Part shown: piece by piece, positions 13,767-23,167 of the stretch
How the letters are laid out: each line of letters begins with the position of its first letter
Numbering within the stretch: position 1 is the first letter of the stretch
Assembly (NCBI GenBank): GCA_014360065.1
Contig: JACIYF010000018.1
Coordinates: 1 to 33,761 of the forward strand
Length of the DNA: 33,761 bases
Direction: 5' to 3'
Source of the DNA: Clostridia bacterium
GTDB lineage: Bacteria; Bacillota; DSM-521; Neomoorellales; JACIYF01
Translations under genes and position numbers: made by a program
Notes under the pieces: model-generated
Told to the model about the DNA's origin: nothing
Database searches by the model: none
What the model saw: only the letters and a program-made list of their open reading frames with translations

Positions 13767-16700
13767 TTGTACCTACGTCGTCTCGAGGTCTTAGGATTTA
13801 AGTCTTTTCGAAACCGGGTAGTCATTGAGTTCGATCCTGGCATAACCGTGATAGTTGGTCCCAACGGCAGCGGGAAGAGCAATTTGGTGGACGCTTTACG
13901 ATGGGTTTTAGGTGAACAATCAGCCCGGAGCATGCGTGGAGACAAAATGGAAGATCTACTGTTCGCAGGTAGCAGCGATTCTCGGGCCACAGGGATGGCT
14001 GAGGTTACTGCCGTCTTAGAAGGGGAAGTGAGACGATGTGGTGCGGAGCAATCTTATCCTGAGGAAATTGCCATAACCCGTAGGCTTTACCGATCTGGGG
14101 AAAGCGAATACTTTATCAACCAGAAAAGGGTACACCTAAGGGAAATCCAAGAATTATTGTGGGACGTAGGCATAAGCAAAGATGGGTTTAGCATCATAAC
14201 CCAGGGAAAGGTTGATGAGGTCCTCGGGGCAAAACCTGAGGACCGACGCCTTTTATTGGAAGTGGCAGCTGGCATATATAAACATAAAAAACGCAAAGAG
14301 ACTGCCCTAAGGGAGCTAGATCAGGTTAACGCCAATGAAGTTCGACTCCGCGACGTTATCTCCGAGTTGAGCGGTCAGGCAGAGCCTTTGCGTCGGGAAG
14401 CCAAGGTGGCTATGGAGTACAGGTCCCTGCGGGCCGAGCTGGCTCAAAAGCGGTTGTTGCTTGGAGCTACCCGATTGGCTAAGCTGAAGGCAACCGTAGA
14501 AGACCTTGAAAAAAAGGCTAGGGACCAAACCTCTAAGCTCAAACAAGCTGAGTTAGAGTTAGCTTTGGCTGCCGAGGAGCACGACAAGCGAAAACAAGAA
14601 CTGGCTGCGGCAGAGAAAGCTTGTTTGCAGACTGGCGAAAGGGTACGCCAGCTTGAGGGCGAGATAGAGAGGGTCAAGAGCAAAATTCGCGAGCTCTCCG
14701 GTTCGGCTGAGGCTGAGGAAAGATTTCTTAAGGAGCAGGACCGGACCTACCAAGGCTTGGAACGGCGCCTGCTAGAAATAGAAGCGGAAATTGCAGGCAC
14801 CGAAGCCCAAATGCGGGAGCTGGAGCAGAGGGGGGCAGAAGTTGCCAAGGAAGAGACATCCTGCTTGGCTAGGTTGGCTGAGGTTGAAGCTGAACTGAAG
14901 CAATCAGAAAGTGAGGCCAGGAACGTAACCTCGGAGTTGATCGAAGCCTCCAACCAGCGTGCGCAAGTTCGGCACTCAGTAGCTCAAGCAGAACAGAGAA
15001 AAAGTTTTCTTGCCTCTCGGCTGTCCAAACTGAGAATTGAAATTCAAGAGGCTGAAAAGCGGGATCGGGATCTTGGGTGTAAGGTAGAGCAATTGACAAG
15101 AAAATGCGAACAAACCAAGGGTGAGCTTGATGAATTGGAAGGACAGTTGGCCAGGTTGAAGGAACAGCGCGAAGAGGTTGATCATAATCTTTCCGTTGCC
15201 AATCAAAGCCTGCATGTGTGGCAGGACAAGCTTAAAAGCCTGGAGGGCAAGGTGAAATGTTTAGAGGCCACCCTCAATTCTGGCACCCAAGCCGTTCTAA
15301 AGGCTGCTCAAAAACGGATTCTCAAGGGAATACTAGGTACGGTGGCTGATCTTCTCACCGTTGACCCCGCTTATGCGGTGGCTATCGGAGCAGCTCTGGG
15401 GAACGTAGCCGAGAATTTAGTGACCCAGACGGTTGAAAATGCGAAGCAGGCCATTAAGTACTTAAAGGCTAACAAGTCGGGTTGGGCTACGTTTGTGCCT
15501 TTAGAAAGAATTCCGTCGCGACCAGAAATGAAGGTTGATCACCGCATTTTTGACCTCAAAGAGCACGGTGCTATCATCGATCTAGCTTGCAATTTGGTGA
15601 CCACTGATTCGAGGTTTTCGGGATTGTGCCAATATGTTTTGAACAATGTTTTGGTAGTTAATGATATTGATGATGCGCACCAAGTGGCGGATACCCTGGG
15701 ATATCGTTATAAGGTGGTTACTTTAGAGGGAGATATAATCTACCCAGGTGGCATCCTCCGCGGGGGTAGCAAGGCTAAGAGTAGCTCTATTTTGGCCCGA
15801 AGGGTTGAGCTGCGGCACCTGCTCTTGGAACTGAGCCGAGCTAGGGAAAAGGTTCGGACAGAGGAAAAGACGTGCCAGGCTTTGGGACAAGAGCTAGCGC
15901 GGCTGGAGGAGCAAGCAAGCTATTTAGAGAAACGGAAGCTTAGCTTGGAGAGCGCGTTGGTGCAGGCTGAAAGCCTAAGGGCAGCCTATCTAGAAGAACT
16001 TAGGCCCCTCAGCCAAAAGTTAGAAGAGAAAAGGCTGGAAACCAGTGAGATTATGGTGGCCTTAAAGCAACAAGAACAAGATATAGATAAGACTATAGGT
16101 CGCCTGGAAGAATTGGAAGGACAAGTAGCAGGCTGGCAAGCCCGGGCTAATGATCTCCAGTTGGAAACGGAAAGGCTACGGCATGAACATCAGCAGCTAG
16201 CTGACCAGAGGGCACGACTAGAGGCCGAGCGGCGAGTTATCTCTGAGCGGCTAAGAACTAGTCGCGAGGTGCTATCCAAGCTACAAGAGGAGAGGGGTTC
16301 CCTGCAGGGGGAGAAGTCCGAATGGACAGCGCGCCTGAAGGCCACTGAGACTTCGCTTGAAAGGAACCGTCGGCAGTTGAAGCTAGCCCAGGATCACTTA
16401 CAAGAGCTGGTCCTGAAGCAACAATCGCTTGTGCAAGTGGAGCAAGAAGAGCAGGAGCACTTGCGCGCCTGCCAGAAGTGGTATGAGGAAGCATCGCAAC
16501 AGAAGTCCAAAATTGAGCGCCAGATAGCCAAACATAGAGAGAGGCTACAATTGCAAAACCTAGAGCTAGCAGAAGCCAAAGCTACTTATCAGGCTGAGGT
16601 TCGTAACCTGTGCTCGCAATTTGACGTTGACGAAGTTCAGCTTGGGGAACTCGCTTCTGAACCAATAACTGCAGCGGAAAACCTAGAAAGCGAGATTTCC

Positions 16701-17366
16701 GCCCTCATGGCTAGTATCGAGGCTTTGGGTCCGGTAGACGAAAGCAGTATCGAGCAGCTTCGTAGATTGACTGAGCGCCTTGAGTTCCTTCAGGTGCAAT
16801 TAAGCGATATTGTCGCCTCCAAGAACGAGCTCATGGAACTGGTAAGAGAGATAGATTGTTACATGCAGCAACGCTTTCAAGCTATCTTCAAGCAGATCAA
16901 CCAGCAGTTCCAAGAGATTTTTCTGCGTTTAGTGGGCGGTGGTCAAGCTGAGCTGCGCTGGGCTCGGCCCGATGATTTGCTGAATTCAGGTGTTGAGATT
17001 CTGGTACAACTTCCTGGCAAGAAGTTGCAGAATTTGCTTCTACTATCAGGAGGAGAGAGGGCCTTATGTTCCTTGGCCCTGATGCTGGCCCTGGTTCAAG
17101 TTCAAGAGTCCCCGTTTTGTGTCTTAGACGAGGTGGACTCGTCTTTAGATGGGGCCAATCTAGAGAGGTTTTTGAGTCTGGTCCAGGACATGGCAAATCA
17201 TATCCAGCTGATCTTAATATCACACCGGCAAGCAACCATGCAGAAAGCCAATTATCTGTATGGAGTCACCATGGAACGCCCTGGAGTTTCGAAGCTGTTG
17301 TCGCTAAAACTGAAGGAAGGATTGAAAGATGGCTCTGCTCGAACGGTTTCAAATTTCCCTGCGTAA
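13767..17366 (+). CDS. smc: Chromosome segregation ATPase SMC
   Basis: SMC dimers with ScpA and ScpB compact and separate chromosomes. The 1199-aa protein is complete. The N-terminal head has LGFKSFRNR and Walker A GPNGSGKS (31-38). Two long coiled-coil arms flank a hinge at about 520-670 (from GILGTVADLL to YPGGILRGGS). The C-terminal head has the signature LLSGGERALCSLAL near 1092 and Walker B FCVLDEVDSSLDG near 1118. The TTG start at 13767 has GGGAGG (13754-13759) 7 nt upstream. It overlaps ftsY by 38 nt, a strong sign of co-translation. The gene is followed by ftsY as in Bacillus. Confidence 0.98.
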   Translation: MYLRRLEVLGFKSFRNRVVIEFDPGITVIVGPNGSGKSNLVDALRWVLGEQSARSMRGDKMEDLLFAGSSDSRATGMAEVTAVLEGEVRRCGAEQSYPEEIAITRRLYRSGESEYFINQKRVHLREIQELLWDVGISKDGFSIITQGKVDEVLGAKPEDRRLLLEVAAGIYKHKKRKETALRELDQVNANEVRLRDVISELSGQAEPLRREAKVAMEYRSLRAELAQKRLLLGATRLAKLKATVEDLEKKARDQTSKLKQAELELALAAEEHDKRKQELAAAEKACLQTGERVRQLEGEIERVKSKIRELSGSAEAEERFLKEQDRTYQGLERRLLEIEAEIAGTEAQMRELEQRGAEVAKEETSCLARLAEVEAELKQSESEARNVTSELIEASNQRAQVRHSVAQAEQRKSFLASRLSKLRIEIQEAEKRDRDLGCKVEQLTRKCEQTKGELDELEGQLARLKEQREEVDHNLSVANQSLHVWQDKLKSLEGKVKCLEATLNSGTQAVLKAAQKRILKGILGTVADLLTVDPAYAVAIGAALGNVAENLVTQTVENAKQAIKYLKANKSGWATFVPLERIPSRPEMKVDHRIFDLKEHGAIIDLACNLVTTDSRFSGLCQYVLNNVLVVNDIDDAHQVADTLGYRYKVVTLEGDIIYPGGILRGGSKAKSSSILARRVELRHLLLELSRAREKVRTEEKTCQALGQELARLEEQASYLEKRKLSLESALVQAESLRAAYLEELRPLSQKLEEKRLETSEIMVALKQQEQDIDKTIGRLEELEGQVAGWQARANDLQLETERLRHEHQQLADQRARLEAERRVISERLRTSREVLSKLQEERGSLQGEKSEWTARLKATETSLERNRRQLKLAQDHLQELVLKQQSLVQVEQEEQEHLRACQKWYEEASQQKSKIERQIAKHRERLQLQNLELAEAKATYQAEVRNLCSQFDVDEVQLGELASEPITAAENLESEISALMASIEALGPVDESSIEQLRRLTERLEFLQVQLSDIVASKNELMELVREIDCYMQQRFQAIFKQINQQFQEIFLRLVGGGQAELRWARPDDLLNSGVEILVQLPGKKLQNLLLLSGGERALCSLALMLALVQVQESPFCVLDEVDSSLDGANLERFLSLVQDMANHIQLILISHRQATMQKANYLYGVTMERPGVSKLLSLKLKEGLKDGSARTVSNFPA

Positions 17367-18258
17367 TAGCCGACGAGGCTTGCGTGATAAGCTAAGCAAG
17401 ATTTTTCCTTGGGGTCATAAGGTTGATAGTAGCTTCATCGATGATTTGGAGGCAATCCTCATTGAAGCTGATACTGGGGTGAAAGCGGCTACTGCCATTG
17501 GAGATTATCTGCGAAAAGAACTTGTAGATAGGGGACGATCTGCCGACCTGAACACTATCCAGGAACTCTTGATGGAGCGGATTATTGCTATTTTATCGGC
17601 GAACCACCTTCCTCTACAATTGGGGGATAACGGGCCCCAGGTCATTCTATTGGTAGGTGTGAATGGAGTCGGGAAAACTACTACTGCGGCCAAGCTGGCC
17701 TACCGATTCAAACAGCAAAATCGAAAGGTAATGTTGGTTGCTGCCGATACTTTTCGAGCAGCAGCAGGAGATCAACTTGAAGCTTGGGCCCGCCGAGTCA
17801 ACGCCGGGCTGATCAAAGGTGCTCCAGGATCAGATCCGGCGGCAATTGTCTACGACGGTTTACAGGCGGCTAAGTCGCGGGGGATAGATGTGGTCATTGT
17901 GGACACTGCTGGCAGGTTCCATAATCGGGCTGGACTGATGGAAGAGCTTAAGAAAATTAAGAGGGTCATAGCTCGGGAAGCCCCTGGACAGCCGGTTGAG
18001 ACCTTGATGGTACTCGATGCTACTACCGGACAGAATGGTATTGCCCAAGCTCAAGTTTTTCATCAGGCTTTAGATTTGACCGGGATCGTATTGAGCAAAC
18101 TGGACGGTACTGCCAAAGGAGGAGTGGTGTTGGCCATCGCTCAAGATTTGGGGATACCGGTCAAATTGGTTGGTTTGGGCGAGAAGCCGGAGGACCTAGA
18201 GGATTTTTCTCCTGCTCTATTTGGCCAAGCTCTTTGTGCCCGAGGAGATGATGACTAG
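17329..18258 (+). CDS. ftsY: Signal recognition particle receptor FtsY
   Basis: FtsY is the membrane-associated receptor GTPase that docks SRP-ribosome complexes. The 309-aa protein is the short NG-domain form, without the long acidic A domain of E. coli. It has a helical N domain, G1 GVNGVGKTTTAAKLA (110-124), DTFRAAAGDQL, the G3 DTAGR, and G4 SKLDGTAKGG. ATG 17329 has AGGAAGG 8 nt upstream and lies inside smc. Its TAG stop overlaps the mtnA start by 1 nt. This tight link to mtnA is unusual. Confidence 0.97.
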   Translation: MALLERFQISLRNSRRGLRDKLSKIFPWGHKVDSSFIDDLEAILIEADTGVKAATAIGDYLRKELVDRGRSADLNTIQELLMERIIAILSANHLPLQLGDNGPQVILLVGVNGVGKTTTAAKLAYRFKQQNRKVMLVAADTFRAAAGDQLEAWARRVNAGLIKGAPGSDPAAIVYDGLQAAKSRGIDVVIVDTAGRFHNRAGLMEELKKIKRVIAREAPGQPVETLMVLDATTGQNGIAQAQVFHQALDLTGIVLSKLDGTAKGGVVLAIAQDLGIPVKLVGLGEKPEDLEDFSPALFGQALCARGDDD

Positions 18259-19322
18259 TGGACCCGATCCGGTGGACAGGAAAAAGCCTGGAGATCCTGG
18301 ACCAAACCTTGCTTCCAGACCGGGTTGAATGGATAGAATGCCGTAGCTATGATCAGGTTGCCGAGGCCATCGTCAATATGAGAGTGCGGGGGGCTCCCTT
18401 AATTGGCATTGTGGCTGCATACGGGGTCTGCCTAGCTGCCCTGGGCTATTCAGGGCCTCGAGAGGAGGAAATGGCCTATATTCAGGAGGCTATTACTACT
18501 TTGGCTAATACCCGACCCACTGCGGTTAATCTCTTTTGGTCCCTGGAGCGAATGAGGCAGGTTCTGCAAGGACATACAGCCCAGGATGGGCAAGAGCTAG
18601 CCAGTAGGCTGATCCAGGAGGCCAATCGAATCTGGCAAGAAGACCTTGAGGCTAGTCGCAGAATGGGCGAACTGGGCGCAGACCTTTTGCCTCCTCGTTG
18701 TCGGGTGCTTACTCACTGCAATGCTGGGGCGCTAGCAACTTCGGGCTACGGGACCGCCTTGGGGGTCATCCGAGCTGGCTTCAGGAAGGGAAAAATTCAG
18801 CGCGTATTTGCGGATGAAACTCGGCCTCTGCTACAAGGCGCAAGGTTAACCGCATGGGAGTTAAGCGAGGATGGTATTCCAGTTACTGTCATTACTGATG
18901 GTGCAGCTTGCCACCTCATGGGGCTGGGGCAGGTGGATGTGGTCATCGTAGGTGCGGATCGGGTGGCTGCCAATGGCGACGTGGCTAATAAAATTGGTAC
19001 CTATGGCTTGGCAGTGGCGGCTCATTACCACCAGCTACCATTTTATGTGGTCTGTCCGCTATCTACCATTGACCTGGCCACCGGTTGTGGCCAAGATATA
19101 ACCATTGAACAAAGGGACGAGGGCGAGGTAAGGGCGATAGGAAACAAGTTGCTAGTCGCTCCCAAGGCAGGGGTTTACAATCCTGCTTTTGATGTGACCC
19201 CTGCTCACCTGATCACCGCCATCATAACCGAGCGCGGTGTGGCCAAGCCTCCCTATGAGGTCAGCTTAGCAGGTTTAATGCAAAAGCGCCCAGGGGAGAG
19301 CGCTGGCGAGAGGATCGGTTAG
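18258..19322 (+). CDS. mtnA: S-methyl-5-thioribose-1-phosphate isomerase (MtnA)
   Basis: MtnA converts 5-methylthioribose-1-phosphate to methylthioribulose-1-phosphate in methionine or methylthioadenosine salvage; related aldose-1-phosphates can also be used in some bacteria. The 354-aa protein has the MRVRGAPLIG block (41-50), LTHCNAGALAT with the proposed catalytic Cys154, ADETRPLLQGARLTAWEL, and VGADRVAANGDVANKIGTY with catalytic Asp234. These residues separate it from eIF2B-alpha regulatory relatives. GTG 18258 overlaps the ftsY stop by 1 nt. mtaD follows after 1 nt. No other mtn genes are in the window, so the full pathway is not shown. Confidence 0.95.
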   Translation: MDPIRWTGKSLEILDQTLLPDRVEWIECRSYDQVAEAIVNMRVRGAPLIGIVAAYGVCLAALGYSGPREEEMAYIQEAITTLANTRPTAVNLFWSLERMRQVLQGHTAQDGQELASRLIQEANRIWQEDLEASRRMGELGADLLPPRCRVLTHCNAGALATSGYGTALGVIRAGFRKGKIQRVFADETRPLLQGARLTAWELSEDGIPVTVITDGAACHLMGLGQVDVVIVGADRVAANGDVANKIGTYGLAVAAHYHQLPFYVVCPLSTIDLATGCGQDITIEQRDEGEVRAIGNKLLVAPKAGVYNPAFDVTPAHLITAIITERGVAKPPYEVSLAGLMQKRPGESAGERIG

Positions 19323-19323
19323 G

Positions 19324-20646
19324 GTGAAAAGGATCTTAATTAAAGATTGCTATTGGCTAAACCGCAACCAGGGTACCTGGGAGATACTGCAAGGTAACAT
19401 TGGCATTGAGGGAAATTACATTCGGTTTGCCACCTCAGGCTCTGTCCAGCCGCCCCACGATTGGCAAGCTGAACAAATAATTGACGGCTACAATAAGCTT
19501 GTGACCCCGGGCTTTGTTAATTCCCATACCCATGCGGCCATGGCTCTGTTTCGGGGCTTTGCCGACGATTTGACCCTGGAGCGATGGCTCAAAGAGCGCA
19601 TTTGGCCGGTTGAGGAGCTACTCACTCCGGAGGATATATACTGGGGTAGTAAGCTGGCCATCCTGGAAATGATCAAAAATGGCTGTACTGCTTTTGCAGA
19701 TATGTATTTTTTTATGGATGAAGTAGCCCGAGCTGTATCGGAGGCTGGCATTCGGGCCAGCCTTTCGCAGGGCATGACTGCCTTGAAGTTGGTGGATGGA
19801 TGGGTTTCCTTGCGGCGAGCTAAAGCCTTTGCTTTGAATTGGAAGGGCGATGCCAATGGGCGAATTTCGGTTATGTTGGGCCCTCATGCCTTGTATACTT
19901 GCCCGCCTTCGTTTTTAGCCAAGGTAGCCGAAGTTGCAGCTGAGCTTCAGGTTGGTGTCCACGTTCATGTCGCTGAAACCTTGGCGGAGGTACACTCGGC
20001 GGTGGAGTCTTATGGAAAGAGCCCGGTGGCGGTGCTCGAGGAAGTTGGCCTGCTGGACCTTCCATTATTGGCGGCCCATTGCGTGCATCTGGCGGGTAAC
20101 GACCTGAATTTATTGGCAGCTAAACCAAATGTCCATGTGGTCCACAACCCCAAGAGCAATATGAAGCTAGCTTCGGGTATCTGTCCAGTTGCAACTCTCC
20201 TCGAGCGGAAGATCAATGTTGCTCTAGGTACTGATGGCGCTGGCAGCAATAATAGTCTGGATCTTCTAGAAGAAGCTAGGGTTGCGGCCTTGCTTCAAAA
20301 AGTCAGCGTTGGGGATGCCCGAGTGCTTCCGGCAGAACAATCCCTGGATTTATTGACTATCAACGGGGCTAAAGCCCTAGGCCTGGGGGGAGAAATAGGT
20401 CTTATTAAGCCGGGCTACCGTGCGGACTTGGTGCTACTTAATATTGATCAACCCCACTTTTATCCTCGCCACAGCTTAGTATCTCACCTTATCTATACAG
20501 CCAGAGGGTCGGATGTTGATACTACCATAGTTGACGGGCAGGTAGTAATGCAAGGGCGATCCTTGACCACTATCGACGAGGAGGAAGTCTTCTGGCACGC
20601 CCAACAGGTTCGTAAGCGCATGGTTGACGCTACCGGGGTTTATTAG
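19324..20646 (+). CDS. mtaD: 5-methylthioadenosine / S-adenosylhomocysteine deaminase (MtaD)
   Basis: MtaD-type amidohydrolases deaminate methylthioadenosine, SAH or related adenosine compounds to the inosine forms. The 440-aa protein has the metal ligands His68 and His70 (NSHTH), His213 and His215 plus Glu218 (HVHVAE), His252 (AHCVHL) and Asp304 (GTDGAGSNN). HNPKSNMKLASG and the C-terminal KPGYRADLVLLNID are typical of the family. The start is GTG 19324. Substrate choice among MTA, SAH and 5'-deoxyadenosine cannot be read from sequence alone. Its pairing with mtnA suggests an MTA salvage route through methylthioinosine; a phosphorylase for that step is not seen here. Confidence 0.93.
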   Translation: MKRILIKDCYWLNRNQGTWEILQGNIGIEGNYIRFATSGSVQPPHDWQAEQIIDGYNKLVTPGFVNSHTHAAMALFRGFADDLTLERWLKERIWPVEELLTPEDIYWGSKLAILEMIKNGCTAFADMYFFMDEVARAVSEAGIRASLSQGMTALKLVDGWVSLRRAKAFALNWKGDANGRISVMLGPHALYTCPPSFLAKVAEVAAELQVGVHVHVAETLAEVHSAVESYGKSPVAVLEEVGLLDLPLLAAHCVHLAGNDLNLLAAKPNVHVVHNPKSNMKLASGICPVATLLERKINVALGTDGAGSNNSLDLLEEARVAALLQKVSVGDARVLPAEQSLDLLTINGAKALGLGGEIGLIKPGYRADLVLLNIDQPHFYPRHSLVSHLIYTARGSDVDTTIVDGQVVMQGRSLTTIDEEEVFWHAQQVRKRMVDATGVY

Positions 20647-20723
20647 TACAATCTCGTTGTTGACGCTAGGCTAGTCAGTCGCCTTGCTGGGTTAGGCCTC
20701 TAAATGGGCCAGGGGGAGTGCAT

Positions 20724-22073
20724 ATGGCTCTATTTGAGAATCTTGGTAGTCGGTTACAAGAAGCCTTCAGGAAGCTTCGCCGCAAGGGCAAGCTAAGCGA
20801 AGCTGATGTAAATGAAGCCATGCGAGAGATTCGCTTGGCTCTGCTGGAAGCCGATGTCAATTTTAAGGTGGTCAAAGACTTCGTTGCTCAAGTCAGCCAG
20901 AGGGCTGTAGGAGAAGAGGTCATGGCTAGCCTAACTCCTGGACAGCAGGTAATCAAGATAGTCTACGAGGAGCTTACTTCCCTTATGGGGGGTGGGGCAA
21001 AGCGGCTCAACTATGCCCCAAGCCCCCCTACTGTCATTGCGTTGGTGGGGCTCCAGGGCTCAGGAAAGACTACTTCGGCGGCCAAACTAGCTCTGCACCT
21101 CAAGAAAGAAGGGCGAAAGCCCTTGCTGGTGGCGGCGGATGTCTACCGGCCGGCGGCTATTCGGCAGTTGGAGATTCTAGGTCAGCAGATCGGGGTACCC
21201 GTATTTAGCTTAGGAGGACAAAACCCTCGCGACATAGCCCTTGCCTCGGTGGCCCATGCCAAACGTGGTGGGCTAGATGTGGTAGTGATAGACACGGCTG
21301 GACGCCTGCACATAGATGAAGAGCTAATGGCTGAGTTGGAGGAGATCCGTTCGGTCTCCCACCCCAACGAAATCCTTTTGGTAGTTGATGCTACTACTGG
21401 CCAAGATGCGGTGAAAGTGGCCACATCGTTTAATCAGCGATTAGGCCTTACTGGCGTAATTCTCACCAAGCTGGACGGAGATGCCAGGGGAGGGGCAGCG
21501 TTATCGGTTACTGCCGTAACTGGCTGTCCGATCAAGTTTGCGGGGATGGGGGAGAAGCTGGAAGCGTTAGAGTATTTCCATCCCGATCGGATGGCATCGC
21601 GCATTCTTGGCATGGGCGATGTGCTAACGCTCATCGAGAAAGCCCAGGAGGCTTTTAATGAGGAAAGGGCAAAGGAACTCGAGCGCAAGATTCTTCGGGA
21701 ACAATTCACCTTGGAAGACTTTTTGGAGCAATTGCAACAAGTAAAATCGATGGGGCCCGTGAGCGAATTGGTAAATCTAATTCCAGGTCTCAAACTTAAA
21801 GGTGCCGACAAGCTGGTAGTTGATGAAAGAGAGCTGAAACGCATCGAGGCCATTGTCCAGTCTATGACTGTGCAGGAAAGGCGTAATCCTGCTATAATCA
21901 ATGGTAGTCGAAAAAAGCGGATTGCCAGAGGGAGCGGTACCCAGGTTTCTGATGTCAATCGTCTCCTCAAGCAATTTGAGCAAGCCCAAAGGCTGGCCAG
22001 GCAGCTGGGGGGGATGGTGGGCAAAAAGGGGAAAGTGCGTCCAGGGTTGGGTAGCCTTTTTAGCTTTAAATGA
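20724..22073 (+). CDS. ffh: Signal recognition particle protein Ffh
   Basis: Ffh binds the SRP RNA and signal peptides and directs ribosomes to the membrane with FtsY. From ATG 20724 the protein has 449 aa: N domain, G1 GLQGSGKTTSAAKLA starting at residue 109, ADVYRPAAIRQL, DTAGR, TKLDGDARGG, and a Met-rich M domain from about residue 325 with the SRP-RNA-binding segment near 375-400 ending GSGTQVSDVNRLLKQF. ATG 20724 follows GGGGGAG (20712-20718) by 5 nt; a GTG at 20718 overlaps that site. In Bacillus ylxM precedes ffh, but here mtaD does. A 77-nt gap separates it from mtaD. Confidence 0.97.
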   Translation: MALFENLGSRLQEAFRKLRRKGKLSEADVNEAMREIRLALLEADVNFKVVKDFVAQVSQRAVGEEVMASLTPGQQVIKIVYEELTSLMGGGAKRLNYAPSPPTVIALVGLQGSGKTTSAAKLALHLKKEGRKPLLVAADVYRPAAIRQLEILGQQIGVPVFSLGGQNPRDIALASVAHAKRGGLDVVVIDTAGRLHIDEELMAELEEIRSVSHPNEILLVVDATTGQDAVKVATSFNQRLGLTGVILTKLDGDARGGAALSVTAVTGCPIKFAGMGEKLEALEYFHPDRMASRILGMGDVLTLIEKAQEAFNEERAKELERKILREQFTLEDFLEQLQQVKSMGPVSELVNLIPGLKLKGADKLVVDERELKRIEAIVQSMTVQERRNPAIINGSRKKRIARGSGTQVSDVNRLLKQFEQAQRLARQLGGMVGKKGKVRPGLGSLFSFK

Positions 22074-22100
22074 TAGATAGATTATCATGATTGAGTCTCG

Positions 22101-22108
22101 GAGGAGGT
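22101..22108 (+). promoter_or_regulatory. Ribosome binding site deciding the rpsP start
   Basis: GAGGAGGT at 22101-22108 lies 8 nt before a CTG at 22117 that starts the normal S16 sequence. The only in-frame ATG (22087) lies upstream of this site and has no ribosome binding site of its own. Confidence 0.7.
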
Positions 22109-22116
22109 CGTTTCAA

Positions 22117-22380
22117 CTGGCAACTAAGATTAGGCTTAGGCGGATGGGTGGTAAGAAAAAGCCCTTTTATCGAGTAATTGTGGCGGATTCTCGTTCGCCT
22201 CGCGATGGACGTTTTATCGAAGAACTGGGTTATTATGATCCGCTTCGCGATCCCGCGGCTATTGAGATTGATAAAGACAAGGTAGCCAAGTGGATGGCAT
22301 GTGGCGCTCAACCCACCGAATCGGTAAAATCGCTTTTAAGGAGGGCCGGAATTAATATATCGCCCGGGAGAGGTGCATAA
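22117..22380 (+). CDS. rpsP: 30S ribosomal protein S16, probable CTG start
   Basis: S16 is an assembly protein of the small ribosomal subunit. The body [19 protein letters not shown] and [21 protein letters not shown] is unmistakable. Bacterial S16 normally begins M-A-V-K-I-R-L. Here the matching position is CTG-GCA-ACT-AAG-ATT, and GAGGAGGT lies 8 nt before the CTG. The only in-frame ATG, at 22087, would add ten residues that S16 normally lacks and has no ribosome binding site. I therefore call a CTG start giving 87 aa. The stop overlaps the khpA start by 1 nt. CTG starts are rare, so this call should be treated with care. Confidence 0.9.
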   Translation: MATKIRLRRMGGKKKPFYRVIVADSRSPRDGRFIEELGYYDPLRDPAAIEIDKDKVAKWMACGAQPTESVKSLLRRAGINISPGRGA

Positions 22381-22610
22381 TGCAGGAACTGCTCAAGTTT
22401 CTGGCTAGCGCGTTGGTAGATCATCCGGAAGCGGTGGAGGTAAAGGAAGTTCAGGGCGAAAGATCGGTAATCCTAGAACTGAGGGTTGCGCCTGAGGATA
22501 TGGGAAAGGTAATTGGCAAACAAGGAAGGATTGCTAACGCTCTCCGGACAGTAATCAAAGCGGCTGGAGCGCGTGATGGTAAGAAAGTCGTAGTAGAAAT
22601 AGTTCAGTAA
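22380..22610 (+). CDS. khpA: KH-domain RNA-binding protein KhpA (YlqC)
   Basis: KhpA is a small RNA-binding protein that pairs with KhpB in many Gram-positives and affects cell-envelope gene expression. The 76-aa protein is a single KH domain with the GKVIGKQGR loop (GxxGxxGR, near residues 41-49), then an IANALRTVIKAAG helix. ATG 22380 overlaps the rpsP stop. The rpsP-khpA order matches Bacillus rpsP-ylqC. The following ylqD gene of Bacillus is absent, and rimM comes next. Confidence 0.95.
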   Translation: MQELLKFLASALVDHPEAVEVKEVQGERSVILELRVAPEDMGKVIGKQGRIANALRTVIKAAGARDGKKVVVEIVQ

Positions 22611-22623
22611 AGGCGGATTGATA

Positions 22624-23142
22624 GTGGGCCGACCCAAGCGCGTAGCTATCGGTAGGGTAATTACTACCTACGGCTATAGCGGGGAAATGCGCATCGAACC
22701 ATGGACCGATTACCCGGAACGCTTTCAAGTGCTAAGGGAAGTATGGGTAAGGCCGGTTGGAAAACCAACAATCCGGGCGAGGGTACGTGGGGTTCGGTTC
22801 CAAAGTAGCTCGATACTCTTGAGTTTGGAGGGTGTGAATACTAAAGAAGAAGCAGCTCCCCTTCGAGGGGCTGTTTTAGAGGTAGAAATAGCTGACGTTT
22901 ACCCGTTGCCAGAAGGCTCCTTCTATATTTTCGAGCTGCAGGGTTTGCATGTATACACTGCCCGGGGGGAATACCTGGGAAGGGTTGGTGAGATCATTAA
23001 GACTGGGGGCAATGATGTATTGGCTGTTCGCTCTAGATCAGGGCGCGAAATCTTATTGCCGGCTTTGAAGAGTGTGGTCAAGAAGATTGACTTAGTTGAT
23101 GGCCGCATGATCGTTAGCCCGCCAGCCGGTTTAGGTGAGTGA
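22624..23142 (+). CDS. rimM: Ribosome maturation factor RimM
   Basis: RimM helps 16S rRNA processing and assembly of the 30S head, binding S19. The 172-aa protein has the N-terminal [23 protein letters not shown]-type barrel (family G.(I/V)...HG..G.(V/L)) and the C-terminal PRC-barrel with [22 protein letters not shown] and [17 protein letters not shown] split the first motif here: VAIGRVI then [14 protein letters not shown] 22624 is preferred over TTG 22618 because AAGGCGG lies at about 22610-22616. It lies in the usual rpsP-khpA-rimM-trmD-rplS order. Confidence 0.95.
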   Translation: MGRPKRVAIGRVITTYGYSGEMRIEPWTDYPERFQVLREVWVRPVGKPTIRARVRGVRFQSSSILLSLEGVNTKEEAAPLRGAVLEVEIADVYPLPEGSFYIFELQGLHVYTARGEYLGRVGEIIKTGGNDVLAVRSRSGREILLPALKSVVKKIDLVDGRMIVSPPAGLGE

Positions 23143-23167
23143 CCAGGTTGGAGACGGGGAATCATAT

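Noticed and set aside
21434-22024. 196-codon minus-strand frame opposite ffh
   Set aside because: It is the complement of a strongly conserved gene; composition is Ser/Leu/Arg-rich as expected for an antisense shadow.
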